Origin: an uncultured Oscillospiraceae bacterium
GTDB taxonomy: Bacteria; Bacillota; Clostridia; Oscillospirales; Oscillospiraceae
Assembly (NCBI GenBank): GCA_947632005.1
Contig: CANRNU010000024.1
Location: 1 to 34,566, forward strand
Reading direction: 5' to 3'
Length of the DNA stretch: 34,566 bases
The notes beneath the pieces were generated by a model. That model saw only the letters and a list, made by a program, of their open reading frames with translations, was not told the DNA's origin and ran no database searches. Every line of letters starts with the position of its first letter. The stretch's first letter is position 1. Positions 17,036 through 25,429 of this stretch are shown here, in pieces. The translations under genes and the position numbers were made by a program.

Positions 17036-18011
17036 TCATTCGTATGTATCATGCCCGATCCCCCGGCGGTCCGGCAGACCGATGACGCCGGAAATGATAT
17101 AGCGGTGGCGGCCCTTCACCTCTTCATAGATCTTGCCGACATATCCGCCGATAATGCCCATGCTCAACATCACAATGGCGCCCACGATGAGTTCAATGAG
17201 AATGACCGTCGTAAATCCTTCCAGCGCACGATGTGTAAAATAGCTGACGATACTGTCCACGCCCAGGACACCCGCCAGGATCAGGAACAAAACGCCCATT
17301 CCGGTCACCAGGTGAAGCGGGGCGGTGGTAAACGAGATGATATTCGTGAACGCATATTTTATCAGCTTCCAGGTCGTCCACTTGGTCTGCCCGATCTCCC
17401 GGTCCTGCACCGCAAAGCCCACCGAAGCGGTCTTAAAGCCCACCCAGGCAGACAGAGCCCGGAAAAATGTGTTTCTCTCCGGCAGGGCCACCAGCGCGTC
17501 CACTGCCCGGCGGTCCATGAGTTTGAAATCCGACGCCCGGGACATGTCGATCTTCACCGCGGCGCTCATGAGCTTATAGAAAAGGGCTGCCATGCCTTTG
17601 TAGACCACGCTTTCATGACCGCGGTCCTCTTTTACGCCCTCGATGACCTCAAATCCGTCCTCCCAGAGCCTGTACATCTGGACAAGGGTCTCCACCGGGT
17701 GCTGCAGGTCGCAGTCCATCACGGCACAACATGCCCCCCCCGGCTGCCTCCAAACCCGCAAAAATGGCCGCTTCCTTTCCAAAATTCCGGGAAAAGCGCA
17801 GACCCCGGACCATATCCCAGTCCGCGGTGGCCTTACCGATCTCCGTCCACGTATCGTCCGTGGAGCCGTCGTCCACGAAATAGATGGATGCGGAGATATT
17901 CTCCCGGGCCATGACATCCCGGATGGCACAGGCTGTACGGCGGATGTTGCCTTCTTCATTATAAGCAGGAATGATGATAGAGAGCGTCTCTGTTTTTTCG
18001 CTTACGCCCAT
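17036..18011 (-). pseudogene. GT2 glycosyltransferase (GtrB-like) split by a frameshift at a G8 tract
   Basis: Two adjacent frames together encode one GtrB-like enzyme of about 325 residues, paralogous to the downstream gene. The first frame, from ATG 18011, gives the GT-A start (LSIIIPAYNEEGNI, VDDGSTDDTW, SRNFGKEAAIFAGLEAAGG). After the eight-G run at 17734-17741 it continues in the wrong frame to a stop at 17649. The right continuation, AVMDCDLQHPVETL, is one base out and runs to 17036 with the GQTKWTTWKL loop and two membrane segments. Seven Gs would restore a perfect protein. The remaining sequence shows no decay, so this is a phase-variable gene, a recent mutation or a sequencing error rather than an old pseudogene. 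It follows cinA by 25 bases. Confidence 0.85.
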
Positions 18012-18036
18012 GTTCCTGTCCTCTTTCCGTGTAATC

Positions 18037-19287
18037 TTATTGATCGACGATATCGAGTCCCTGGAGGTACCGCCGGAGCATGTCGAAGGCGTGATTGGCG
18101 GCCAGCTGCCGGACCCGGGCCCGGCCGGTGCCCAGCATCAGCTGCCGGACCCAGACGTTCTCCCGGTCCGCCAGCCCCACGAACACCGTGCCCACCGGGT
18201 GGACCCCGTCTCCGTCGGGGCCTGCCAGGCCCGTGGCAGACAGGGCAAGATCGCTCCCCACGGCCCTTCGGACGCCCTTTGCCATGGCCGCCGCCACTTC
18301 CCGGGACACCGCGCCCTTTTCCGCGATCATGGCCGGGTCGATGCCAAGCAGGCCGGCCTTCACCTCGTCGCAGTATGTGACGGCGCCGCCCTTGAAGACC
18401 GCCGATGCCCCGGAAAGGGCGGTGAACCGCTCCCCGATGAGCCCGCCGGTCAGGCTCTCCGCCGTGGCGAAAGTGAGCTTCTTTTCCGTGAGCAGCTCCA
18501 GAGCCAGCGCCTCCATGCTGGGCACGTCCACGCCGTATACTTTGTCCCCCAACACAGAGCGCACATGCTCCACCACCGGCCGGCACATGGCCTCCGCCTC
18601 CGCCTCGGTCCCGGCCTTGGCGGTGACCCGGAGCATCACCTCGCCGAACTTGGCGTAGGTGGCCAGCGTTGGGTTCTGCATGTGCTCCATCTCATCCCGG
18701 AACAGGATCTCCACGGCGCTCTCGCCGATGCCGAAGACCCGTATCTGATGGGAGAAGATGACGTCCCCGGAAAGACTTTTGAGATAGGGCACGGCGCAGT
18801 TTTCAAACATGGGGATGCACTCCCGGGGCGGACCGGGCAGCATGATCACATGCACGCCGCCCTCCTCGAAAGCACAGCCCGGGGCGGTGCCCCAATCGTT
18901 GTGGAACACCGTGCAGCCCTCCGGCAGATACGCCTGCTGGAGGTTGTTGTCCGTGTATTTGTTGGAGGCATTCCGGGCGAACCACGCCTTCAGAAAATCC
19001 GCCTCCTCCTGGTGCAGGACCATCTTCCGGCCAAAGGACTCTGCCAGCACGTTCTTGGTCAGGTCGTCATAGGTGGGCCCAAGGCCGCCGGTGGTGATGA
19101 TCAGGTCCGCCCGGCTCCGGGCGATGGCCACCGCCTGCGCCAGCCGCTGGGGATTATCCCCCACCACCGTGTGCCAGAACACGTTGATGCCCAGCCCCGA
19201 CAGCCGGTCGGAGAGACTGGACGCGTCGGTGTTGACGGTATTGCCCAGCAGCAGCTCCGTGCCCACAGCCAATATCTCACAGTTCAT
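18037..19287 (-). CDS. cinA: CinA: MoCF-like domain plus nicotinamide-nucleotide amidase
   Basis: A 416-residue two-domain protein. The N-terminal half is the molybdopterin-binding-like (MoCF) domain, which in CinA acts as an ADP-ribose/NMN pyrophosphatase (CEILAVGTELLLGNTVNTD, TGGLGPTYDDLTK, LPGPPRE). The C-terminal half is the PncC-type nicotinamide-nucleotide deamidase (ATAESLTGGLI, AVSREVAAAMAKG, ATGLAGPDGD, HPVGTVFVGL). Together they recycle pyridine nucleotides. ATG 19287 is chosen because GGAGGTGATCC, a full anti-Shine-Dalgarno match, lies 4 bases upstream and the family begins at MNCEILAVGTE; the in-frame ATG at 19326 is rejected. A structured repeat fills the space to the preceding aminopeptidase gene. 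Confidence 0.95.
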   Translation of the reverse strand: MNCEILAVGTELLLGNTVNTDASSLSDRLSGLGINVFWHTVVGDNPQRLAQAVAIARSRADLIITTGGLGPTYDDLTKNVLAESFGRKMVLHQEEADFLKAWFARNASNKYTDNNLQQAYLPEGCTVFHNDWGTAPGCAFEEGGVHVIMLPGPPRECIPMFENCAVPYLKSLSGDVIFSHQIRVFGIGESAVEILFRDEMEHMQNPTLATYAKFGEVMLRVTAKAGTEAEAEAMCRPVVEHVRSVLGDKVYGVDVPSMEALALELLTEKKLTFATAESLTGGLIGERFTALSGASAVFKGGAVTYCDEVKAGLLGIDPAMIAEKGAVSREVAAAMAKGVRRAVGSDLALSATGLAGPDGDGVHPVGTVFVGLADRENVWVRQLMLGTGRARVRQLAANHAFDMLRRYLQGLDIVDQ

Positions 19288-19313
19288 AGTTGGATCACCT
19301 CCATCATATAAGA

Positions 19314-19475
19314 CTCCCTTGTGCAAAGGGAGCTGTCGCCGCCAAAGGCGGTGACTGAGGGATCGTTACCAAGCTGAGATGTCTTCCAAGACCGGTAACG
19401 ACTCCTTCGCCTCGCTTCGCTCAGCACCTCCCCTTGCACAGGGGAGGCTTTCAAAACGGTGTGCGCCTGCGGCGC
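19314..19475. repeat. Multi-hairpin intercistronic repeat, copy 1
   Basis: A MITE-like structured element between the M29 aminopeptidase and cinA. Component hairpins: CTCCCTT/AAGGGAG (19314-19332); GCCGCC-AAA-GGCGGT nearby; a long-range stem CGTTACC/GGTAACG (about 19364-19370 with 19394-19400); CCTCCCC-TTGCACA-GGGGAGG (19427-19447); and GCGCC-TGC-GGCGC (19463-19475). The two outer arms are also roughly inverted copies of each other. The same order of parts occurs at 23474-23643. It ends 8 bases from the upstream stop codon and 26 bases from the cinA ATG. Confidence 0.8.
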
Positions 19476-19483
19476 CGCCTCCG

Positions 19484-20725
19484 TCAAAACGCGAAATTCC
19501 CGTTTACGAATACGGGCACTTCCCTCCCGTCATGGGTGGTGCCCACGATGGACAGGTCCTCCGTGCCCACCATGAAATCCACATGGTTGATGGACTGGTT
19601 GAGGCCCGCGGCCTTTTGCTGCGCCTCGTCCATGTCCGCCCCGCCTTTCACGCAGGTGGGGTAGGAGGAGCCGAAGGCCAGGTGACAGGAGGCGTTCTCA
19701 TCGAACAGGGTCTCGTAAAACAAGATACCCTTGTTCCGGATGGGGCTGTCATAGGGTACCAGGGCCGCCTCCCCCAGGTAATGGGAGCCCTCGTCCAGGT
19801 CGATGGACCGGCGCAGGATCTCCTCCCCCTCCGCCGCGTGCACGTCCACGATGCGCCCGCCCTGGAAGTCCAGATAAAAGTCCTTCACCAGGTTCCCGTC
19901 CAGGGCCAGGGGCAGGGCGGCATATGCCCGTCCGTTGACCCCATCCCACTTGGGGGCGGTGAATATCTCCTCCGTGGGCATGTTGGCCACGAACTCGACG
20001 CCTCCGGCGCTCTTTTCGCTGCCCCCCTGCCAGACATGGTTTTCCGGCAGCTGCACCGTCAGGTCCGTGCCAAGAGAGTTGGTGTAGCGCAGGCTCTTGA
20101 AGTTGTAGCCGTTCAGCGCCTCGCACCGGCGGGCCATGGCAGCGATGTGCTCCTGCCAGCGCTCCACGGCCTTGCCGTCCCCGGTAATGCGGCAAACGGA
20201 AAAGATGGCGTCCCAGAGCTTGTCCATGGCCTCGGTCTCCGGAAAGTCCGGAAAGACCTTTTTCGCCCAGGACGGGACGGGGTGGGCGCCCAGGGACCAC
20301 TGGAATTTACTGGCGTCCAGGGCGTCGGCATACTCCCGGACGGCATTTCCGGCCGCCCGGCGGTAGGCCTGCATCCGGGCGGGGTCCACGCCCTTCAAAA
20401 GCTCCGGGTCGGAGCCCAGGATGGCCAGGTCCACCGCGCCCCGGTCCAGATACCAGTCCATCTGAGCCTTCTTGTAGGCGGGGAAGTCGGAAAAGATGTC
20501 CTCTGCCCCCCGGAGGAATTTCTGCCGGAAGACGAAGTCGTCATCCCACTCTAGCACCACTTCCCGGGCGCCCCGGTCGTAGCAGGCCTCCGCGCACAGC
20601 CGGGCCAGGGGCGCGCAGTCCACCTCGGACCGCAAACGCACCGTCTGTCCGGGCTGCACGTTCACGCCGATCTCCACCAGCAGATGGGCGTACTCGTTCA
20701 GCTTTGCGTCAAAATTCTCGACCAT
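19484..20725 (-). CDS. Aminopeptidase, M29 family (AmpS/PepS/thermophilic type)
   Basis: A 413-residue cytosolic dinuclear-metal aminopeptidase that removes N-terminal residues from peptides. Family landmarks: an N-terminal alpha/beta domain (YAHLLVEIGVNVQPGQTV, ARLCAEACYDRGA) and a C-terminal catalytic domain whose metal ligands lie in MPTEEIFTAPKWDGVNG (Glu), SHYLGEAALVPYDSPI (Glu), CHLAFGSSYP (His) and NHVDFMVGTEDLSI (His, Asp). Length is typical of the family. It sits 15 bases after thiI in the same direction and is followed by a structured repeat. Substrate range cannot be judged. Confidence 0.93.
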   Translation of the reverse strand: MVENFDAKLNEYAHLLVEIGVNVQPGQTVRLRSEVDCAPLARLCAEACYDRGAREVVLEWDDDFVFRQKFLRGAEDIFSDFPAYKKAQMDWYLDRGAVDLAILGSDPELLKGVDPARMQAYRRAAGNAVREYADALDASKFQWSLGAHPVPSWAKKVFPDFPETEAMDKLWDAIFSVCRITGDGKAVERWQEHIAAMARRCEALNGYNFKSLRYTNSLGTDLTVQLPENHVWQGGSEKSAGGVEFVANMPTEEIFTAPKWDGVNGRAYAALPLALDGNLVKDFYLDFQGGRIVDVHAAEGEEILRRSIDLDEGSHYLGEAALVPYDSPIRNKGILFYETLFDENASCHLAFGSSYPTCVKGGADMDEAQQKAAGLNQSINHVDFMVGTEDLSIVGTTHDGREVPVFVNGNFAF

Positions 20726-20740
20726 ATCATCAAGCCTTTC

Positions 20741-21913
20741 TCAGTATCCGATCTTCACGAACTCTATCCCCGCCAGGGCCTCGGCCACCAGGGGCTCCAC
20801 GTCCAGGTCCTTTTCCGCCTCCCGGACCTTCCGGAGCTTGGGGTGGGTGCAGGGATGCCGGGGGGTGAATACGGTGCAGCAGTCCTCATAGGGCAGGATG
20901 GAGGTCTCAAAGGTGCCGATGCGCCGGGCGATGGAGATGACCTCCGCCTTGTCCATGCCCACCAGGGGCCGCAGCACAGGCACATCCGCGCAGTCCTCTG
21001 TGGCGGCCATGGCCTCCATGGTCTGGCTGGCCACCTGGCCCAGGCTCTCCCCGGTGATGAGGGCCCCGCAGTTATTATCCGCCGCCACGGCCGAGGCGAT
21101 GCGCATCATCATGCGGCGCATGATGATGGTGAAATAGTCCTCCGGGCACTTGGCCCGTATCTCCTCCTGGATGTGGGTGAAGGGCACCACCTGCACGTTC
21201 ATCCGGCCGCACCAGGGCACCAGCAGCTTTGCCAGGTCCAGCACCTTTTCCTTGGCCAGCTCCGAGGTGTAGGGGAAGGAGAAGAAGTGGACCGGGATGA
21301 TGCGCATGCCCCGCTTGGCCATCATCCAGGTGGACACGGGGCTGTCGATGCCCCCGGAGAGAAGGCTCACGGCAGACCCCGCCGTGCCCACCGGCAGACC
21401 GCCCGCCCCGGGCACAGGGGCGCCGTGGATATAGGCGGCCCGGTCCCGGACCTCCAGATGGACCGTGAGCTCTGGTGTGTGCATGTCGGCGGTCAGGTGG
21501 GGAAACGCGTCGTGCAGCTGGCCGCCCACATACTGGCTCAGCTGGACACTGGTCAGAGGAAAGCCCTTGTCCCCCCGGCGGGACTCCACCTTGAAGCTCT
21601 TCGCCGCCAGCAGGTCCTCCCGCAGGTATTCCGCCGCCTTCGCCGCAATGGCAGCCGGGTCTTTCTCACAGGCGGCGGCCCGGGTCATGGTCATGATGCC
21701 AAAGACCTTTCCCAGGGCCTCGAAGGCCCCGTCCGTGTCGCAGTCCCCGCTCTGGGGTTCCACATAGATGACGGACTGGTTGGCCGTGACGGCAAAGGGG
21801 CCGAAGCGCTTCAGGCGCCGGCGGATGTTGCTGGTGAGTTTTTGTTCAAAGGAGCGCTTGTTGAGGCCCTTCAGGACCACTTCGCCCTCCTTCAGCAGGA
21901 TCATATCGGTCAT
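20741..21913 (-). CDS. thiI: tRNA 4-thiouridine synthetase ThiI
   Basis: A 390-residue enzyme that adenylates and thiolates U8 of tRNA, and in some species contributes sulfur to thiamine thiazole. The N-terminal ferredoxin-like and THUMP domains (ILLKEGEVVLKGLNKRSFE; LREDLLAAKSFKVESRRGDK) are followed by the PP-loop ATPase motif SGGIDSPVSTWM (residues 186-197). There is no C-terminal rhodanese domain, as in Bacillus ThiI, which depends on a dedicated cysteine desulfurase. No such desulfurase gene (usually next to thiI in Firmicutes) is present here. The ribosome-binding site before the ATG is weak; it lies 21 bases after yifB. Confidence 0.94.
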   Translation of the reverse strand: MTDMILLKEGEVVLKGLNKRSFEQKLTSNIRRRLKRFGPFAVTANQSVIYVEPQSGDCDTDGAFEALGKVFGIMTMTRAAACEKDPAAIAAKAAEYLREDLLAAKSFKVESRRGDKGFPLTSVQLSQYVGGQLHDAFPHLTADMHTPELTVHLEVRDRAAYIHGAPVPGAGGLPVGTAGSAVSLLSGGIDSPVSTWMMAKRGMRIIPVHFFSFPYTSELAKEKVLDLAKLLVPWCGRMNVQVVPFTHIQEEIRAKCPEDYFTIIMRRMMMRIASAVAADNNCGALITGESLGQVASQTMEAMAATEDCADVPVLRPLVGMDKAEVISIARRIGTFETSILPYEDCCTVFTPRHPCTHPKLRKVREAEKDLDVEPLVAEALAGIEFVKIGY

Positions 21914-21934
21914 AGGTCAAAACTCTCGTTTCAG

Positions 21935-23446
21935 TCAGTTGGTAAGTTGAAAGGTGCGATACTGTATCGCCTCGGCCAGGTGCGCGGCGCGGATATGGCC
22001 GCTGCCGTCCAGGTCCGCGATGGTCCGGGCCACCCGCAGGATGCGGTCATAGCTCCGGGCGGTGAGGCCCAGGGCCTCGTAAGCGCCCTTCATCAGGGCA
22101 GAGCCTTCCGGGTCCAGGGCGCAGTATTTCTCCATGGCAGCCGGGTCCATTCGGGCGTTCTCCAGGACGCCCGTGCCCGCGAACCGCTCCCGCTGGGCGG
22201 CCCGGGCTCTGTCCACCCGCGCCTTGATGGCGGCGGAGCTCTCCCCGCCCGGCCGGGCCTCCAGCTCCTCATACTCCAGGGCCGGGACTTCCACGGTGAT
22301 GTCGATCCGATCCAGCAGCGGGCCGGATATCTTCCCCTGGTAGTCCCGGACGGACTTCTCCGAACAGCGGCACCGGCCAGAGGGGTGGCCGTACCAGCCG
22401 CAGCGGCAGGGATTCATGGCGCACACCAGCATGAACCGGCTGGGATAGGTGACCGAGCCGCTGGCCCGGGAGGCCGTGACCTCTCCCTCCTCCAGGGGCT
22501 GGCGGAGAAGGTCGATCACATCCCGGTGGAATTCCGGCAGCTCATCCAGGAACAGCACCCCGTTGTGGGCCAGGCTCATCTCCCCCGGCTTCAGGTCCGC
22601 GCCGCCGGACAGGGCCTGGCGGGAGGCGGTCTGGTTGGGGGCCCGGAAGGGCCGCCGGGCCACGATGGGACTGTCCGCGCCGGTGAGGCCCGCCACAGAC
22701 CAGATGGCCGTGGACAAGAGCGCCTCCTCCCGGCTCATGTCCGGCAGGATGCCGGGCAGGCGCTTGGCCAGCATGCTCTTGCCCGCTCCCGGCGGGCCGA
22801 TCATGAGCACATTGTGTCCGCCGGCGGCGGCCACCTCCAGCGCCCGCTTCACATTCTCCTGGCCCTTGACCTCCGCAAAGTCCGGCACAGGCGCCGCGCC
22901 GGGGTCGATGACGCCGGGGTCCGCAGGAGCCATGGCCGTCTCCCCGGCGAGGAACGCGGCAAGCTGACGGACATCGTCCACGGGATAGACCTCCACCCCT
23001 TGGGCAAAGGCGGCCTCCGCGGCGTTGTCCCTCGGCACGAACAGCCGCTGGGCCCCGGACCGCTCTGCCGCGAGAGCCATGGGAAGTGCCCCGGAGACAG
23101 GCCGGAGCTGTCCCGTCAGGGACAGCTCGCCGAAAAACATATCCGTGTCCCGGGACGGCTTCACCTGCCCGGTGGCAGTCAGGATGCCCAGCAGCACCGG
23201 CAGGTCATAGACCGTGCCGGCTTTTTTGGTGTCCGCCGGGGCCAGATTGACCGTGATGCGGCTGACCGGGAAGTCCCAGCCGTTCTGCTTGATGGCGGCC
23301 CGGACCCGGTCGGCGGCCTCCTTCACAGCGGCGTCCGGCAGCCCGACCATGTCCAGCCGGGGAAGCCCGGAGGTGACGGACACCTCCAGCTCCACCTCGT
23401 ACCCGCCTATTCCTTTGATGCCAAGGGAACGGATGCGTGCATACAT
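21935..23446 (-). CDS. YifB/ComM-family Mg-chelatase-like AAA+ ATPase
   Basis: A 503-residue ATPase. The N-terminal third is the ChlI/Lon-protease-like fold typical of YifB (IGGYEVELEVSVTSGLP, LDMVGLPDAAVKEAADRVRAA). The AAA+ core has Walker A GPPGAGKS (residues 217-224), LFLDELPEF as Walker B, and the Mg-chelatase landmark CAMNPCRCGWYGHP...GPLLDRIDI. The C-terminal Mg_chelatase_C domain is present. The ComM relative in Haemophilus is a branch-migrating helicase that promotes integration of DNA during transformation. It lies in a run with thiI and is separated from aspS by a structured repeat. Whether this organism is competent is unknown. Confidence 0.93.
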   Translation of the reverse strand: MYARIRSLGIKGIGGYEVELEVSVTSGLPRLDMVGLPDAAVKEAADRVRAAIKQNGWDFPVSRITVNLAPADTKKAGTVYDLPVLLGILTATGQVKPSRDTDMFFGELSLTGQLRPVSGALPMALAAERSGAQRLFVPRDNAAEAAFAQGVEVYPVDDVRQLAAFLAGETAMAPADPGVIDPGAAPVPDFAEVKGQENVKRALEVAAAGGHNVLMIGPPGAGKSMLAKRLPGILPDMSREEALLSTAIWSVAGLTGADSPIVARRPFRAPNQTASRQALSGGADLKPGEMSLAHNGVLFLDELPEFHRDVIDLLRQPLEEGEVTASRASGSVTYPSRFMLVCAMNPCRCGWYGHPSGRCRCSEKSVRDYQGKISGPLLDRIDITVEVPALEYEELEARPGGESSAAIKARVDRARAAQRERFAGTGVLENARMDPAAMEKYCALDPEGSALMKGAYEALGLTARSYDRILRVARTIADLDGSGHIRAAHLAEAIQYRTFQLTN

Positions 23447-23473
23447 GGCTGGACACTTCCTTTCTTTTTAAAG

Positions 23474-23643
23474 GCCCCCTTGTGTAAAGGGGGCTGTCAG
23501 CACCTTTGGTGCTGACTGGGGGATTGATTCTTGGGACGGGCTCATTAGACGCAGCCCTCTATCGAATCAACCCCTCCGAGCGCCGTAAACAGCGCCCACC
23601 TCCCCTTTCACAGGGGAGGCTCCGAATGGAGCGCCTATGGCGC
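23474..23643. repeat. Multi-hairpin intercistronic repeat, copy 2
   Basis: Same architecture as copy 1. Hairpins: GCCCCCTT/AAGGGGGC (23474-23494); GTCAGCACC-TTT-GGTGCTGAC (23496-23516); a long-range stem TTGATTC with GAATCAA (23524-23530 and 23564-23570) extended by G and C runs; CCTCCCC-TTTCACA-GGGGAGG (23599-23619); and GCGCC-TAT-GGCGC (23631-23643). The loop region 23531-23563 is not shared with copy 1. It ends 7 bases from the aspS stop and 27 bases from the yifB ATG. Confidence 0.8.
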
Positions 23644-23650
23644 GGGACGG

Positions 23651-25429
23651 TTATTCCTCCACGCCCGCTATCTGGATGTGCAGCTCGTCCAGCTGCTTCT
23701 GCTCCACAGCGGAAGGGGCGTCCATCATCAGGTCCTGGGCGTTCTTGTTCATGGGGAAGGGGATGATCTCCCGGATGGACGCCTCGCCCGCCAGGAGCAT
23801 CACCATCCGGTCCACGCCGGGGGCGATGCCCGCGTGGGGGGGCGCGCCATAGCAGAAGGCGTTGTACATGGCCGGGAACTTGGCCTTCACGTCGGCCTCT
23901 CCCAGGCCCACCATCTCAAATGCCTTGACCATGATGTCGGGGTCATGGTTCCGGACCGCGCCGGAGGAGAGCTCCACGCCGTTGCACACCAAGTCGTACT
24001 GGTAGGCGTAGATATCCAGGGGGTCCACCTCCCCCCGCTCGGCCTTTTCCAGGATCTCCAGGCCCCCGTTGGGCATGGAGAAGGGGTTGTGGCAAAACTC
24101 CAGCTGGCCGGACTCCTCCCCGATCTCGAACATGGGGAAATCCACGATCCAGCAGAACTCATACCGCTTCTCGTCCATATGGCCGGGGACCGCCGCCCCC
24201 AGCATCTTCACCGCCACGCCGGCGGTCTTCCGGGCGGCGTCGCGTGTGCCGGCGGCGATGATGCCCAGGCTCCCGGGGACAAGGCCCAGGGCCTTGAGCT
24301 CCTCCTCATGGCCGGTGAGGAACTTGGCCACGCCGCCCACCAGGGCGCCATTTTCATCCATGCGCACCCAGTAGGGCTTCTGCCCCGCCTGGACGGCGAT
24401 GTCGTCGCAGAGCTTGTCGATCTGCTTGCGGGTCAGGGCCGAGCCGGTGCAGGGCACGATCTTCACGGCGGCAGCCTGCTCGAAGGGGGCGAACCCCTCC
24501 GCGGCCTTGGCCAGGGCGGTCATGTCCTTCACGGTCAGGTCAATGCGCAGGTCCGGCTTGTCGGTGCCATAGGTCTCCATGGCGTCGTTGAAGCGGATGC
24601 GCCGGAAGGGGGCTTTCGACGCGATATCATACGTACCGTACTTGGCAAAGATGGGCGGCAGCACGTCCTCGATGACGGCGAACACGTCCTCCTGGCTGGC
24701 GAAGGCCATCTCCATATCCAGCTGATAGAACTCGCCGGGGGACCGGTCGCCCCGGGCGTCCTCGTCCCGGAAGCAAGGGGCGATCTGGAAATACCGGTCA
24801 AAGCCGGAGGTCATGAGAAGCTGCTTGAACTGCTGGGGGGCCTGGGGCAGGGCATAGAACTTGCCGGGATGCTTCCGGGCGGGCACCAGGTAATCCCGGG
24901 CGCCCTCCGGGCTGGAGGCCGTCAGGATGGGGGTGGTGATCTCCAGAAAGTCATGGGCCAGCATGGCGCTGCGCAGGGCCGCCACCACGTTGCAGCGGAG
25001 GATGATGTTCTTCTTCACCACCGGGTTCCTCAGGTCCAGATACCGGTGCTTCAGGCGCAGGGACTCGTCCGCCTCCCGGCTGCGGTTGATCTCGAAGGGC
25101 AGCTCGCCGTAGTGGCAGCGGCCCAGCACCTCCACCTTCTCCGGGACGATCTCGATCTCACCGGTGGGCAGCTTGGGATTTTTGCTGTCCCGCTCCCGGA
25201 CCGTGCCCTCCACGGAGACGGTGCTCTCCTTGGTGATGGACCGGAACGTCTTCACCATGTCCTCGGTCTCGGCTACCACCTGGGTGGTGCCATAGAAGTC
25301 CCGGATGACCACAAAGGCCAGGGAGGCGCCTACCTCCCGGACATTCTCCATCCAGCCGACGATCTTCACCTGCTTCCCGGCGTCGGACAGCCGGAGCTCA
25401 TTGCAGGTATGGGTGCGCATCTGTGTCAT
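23651..25429 (-). CDS. aspS: Aspartyl-tRNA synthetase
   Basis: A 592-residue class IIb synthetase that charges tRNA-Asp (and perhaps tRNA-Asn). An N-terminal OB-fold anticodon domain (VKIVGWMENVREVGASLAFVVIRD) precedes the catalytic core. Motif 2 is in CFRDEDARGDRSPGEFYQLDMEM, and motif 3 is in APGVDRMVMLLAGEASIREIIPFP. The bacterial GAD insertion (about 290-420) is present, so the length is normal. ATG 25429 overlaps the hisS stop by 4 bases (ATGA); AAGGAAAC precedes it. The in-frame upstream extension to 25690 is translated from the hisS gene and is rejected. Whether it is discriminating depends on the presence of GatCAB, not visible here. Confidence 0.96.
   Translation of the reverse strand: MTQMRTHTCNELRLSDAGKQVKIVGWMENVREVGASLAFVVIRDFYGTTQVVAETEDMVKTFRSITKESTVSVEGTVRERDSKNPKLPTGEIEIVPEKVEVLGRCHYGELPFEINRSREADESLRLKHRYLDLRNPVVKKNIILRCNVVAALRSAMLAHDFLEITTPILTASSPEGARDYLVPARKHPGKFYALPQAPQQFKQLLMTSGFDRYFQIAPCFRDEDARGDRSPGEFYQLDMEMAFASQEDVFAVIEDVLPPIFAKYGTYDIASKAPFRRIRFNDAMETYGTDKPDLRIDLTVKDMTALAKAAEGFAPFEQAAAVKIVPCTGSALTRKQIDKLCDDIAVQAGQKPYWVRMDENGALVGGVAKFLTGHEEELKALGLVPGSLGIIAAGTRDAARKTAGVAVKMLGAAVPGHMDEKRYEFCWIVDFPMFEIGEESGQLEFCHNPFSMPNGGLEILEKAERGEVDPLDIYAYQYDLVCNGVELSSGAVRNHDPDIMVKAFEMVGLGEADVKAKFPAMYNAFCYGAPPHAGIAPGVDRMVMLLAGEASIREIIPFPMNKNAQDLMMDAPSAVEQKQLDELHIQIAGVEE

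Noticed and set aside
17036-17959. A complete 307-residue glycosyltransferase from the second frame alone
   Set aside because: Its first 80 or so residues are out-of-frame sequence without the GT-A start; the true N-terminus is in the other frame from 18011.
20684-23515. A 943-codon open frame on the plus strand
   Set aside because: It is antisense to thiI and yifB, both with full family motifs. High GC keeps stop codons rare on the opposite strand; its translation is low-complexity His/Gly/Val-rich sequence with no domain.
19314-23643. Two similar repeats read as a CRISPR array or transposon ends
   Set aside because: They are single, 4 kb apart and palindromic, and the genes between them (aminopeptidase, thiI, yifB) are housekeeping without transposase, so neither a CRISPR array nor a composite transposon is supported.
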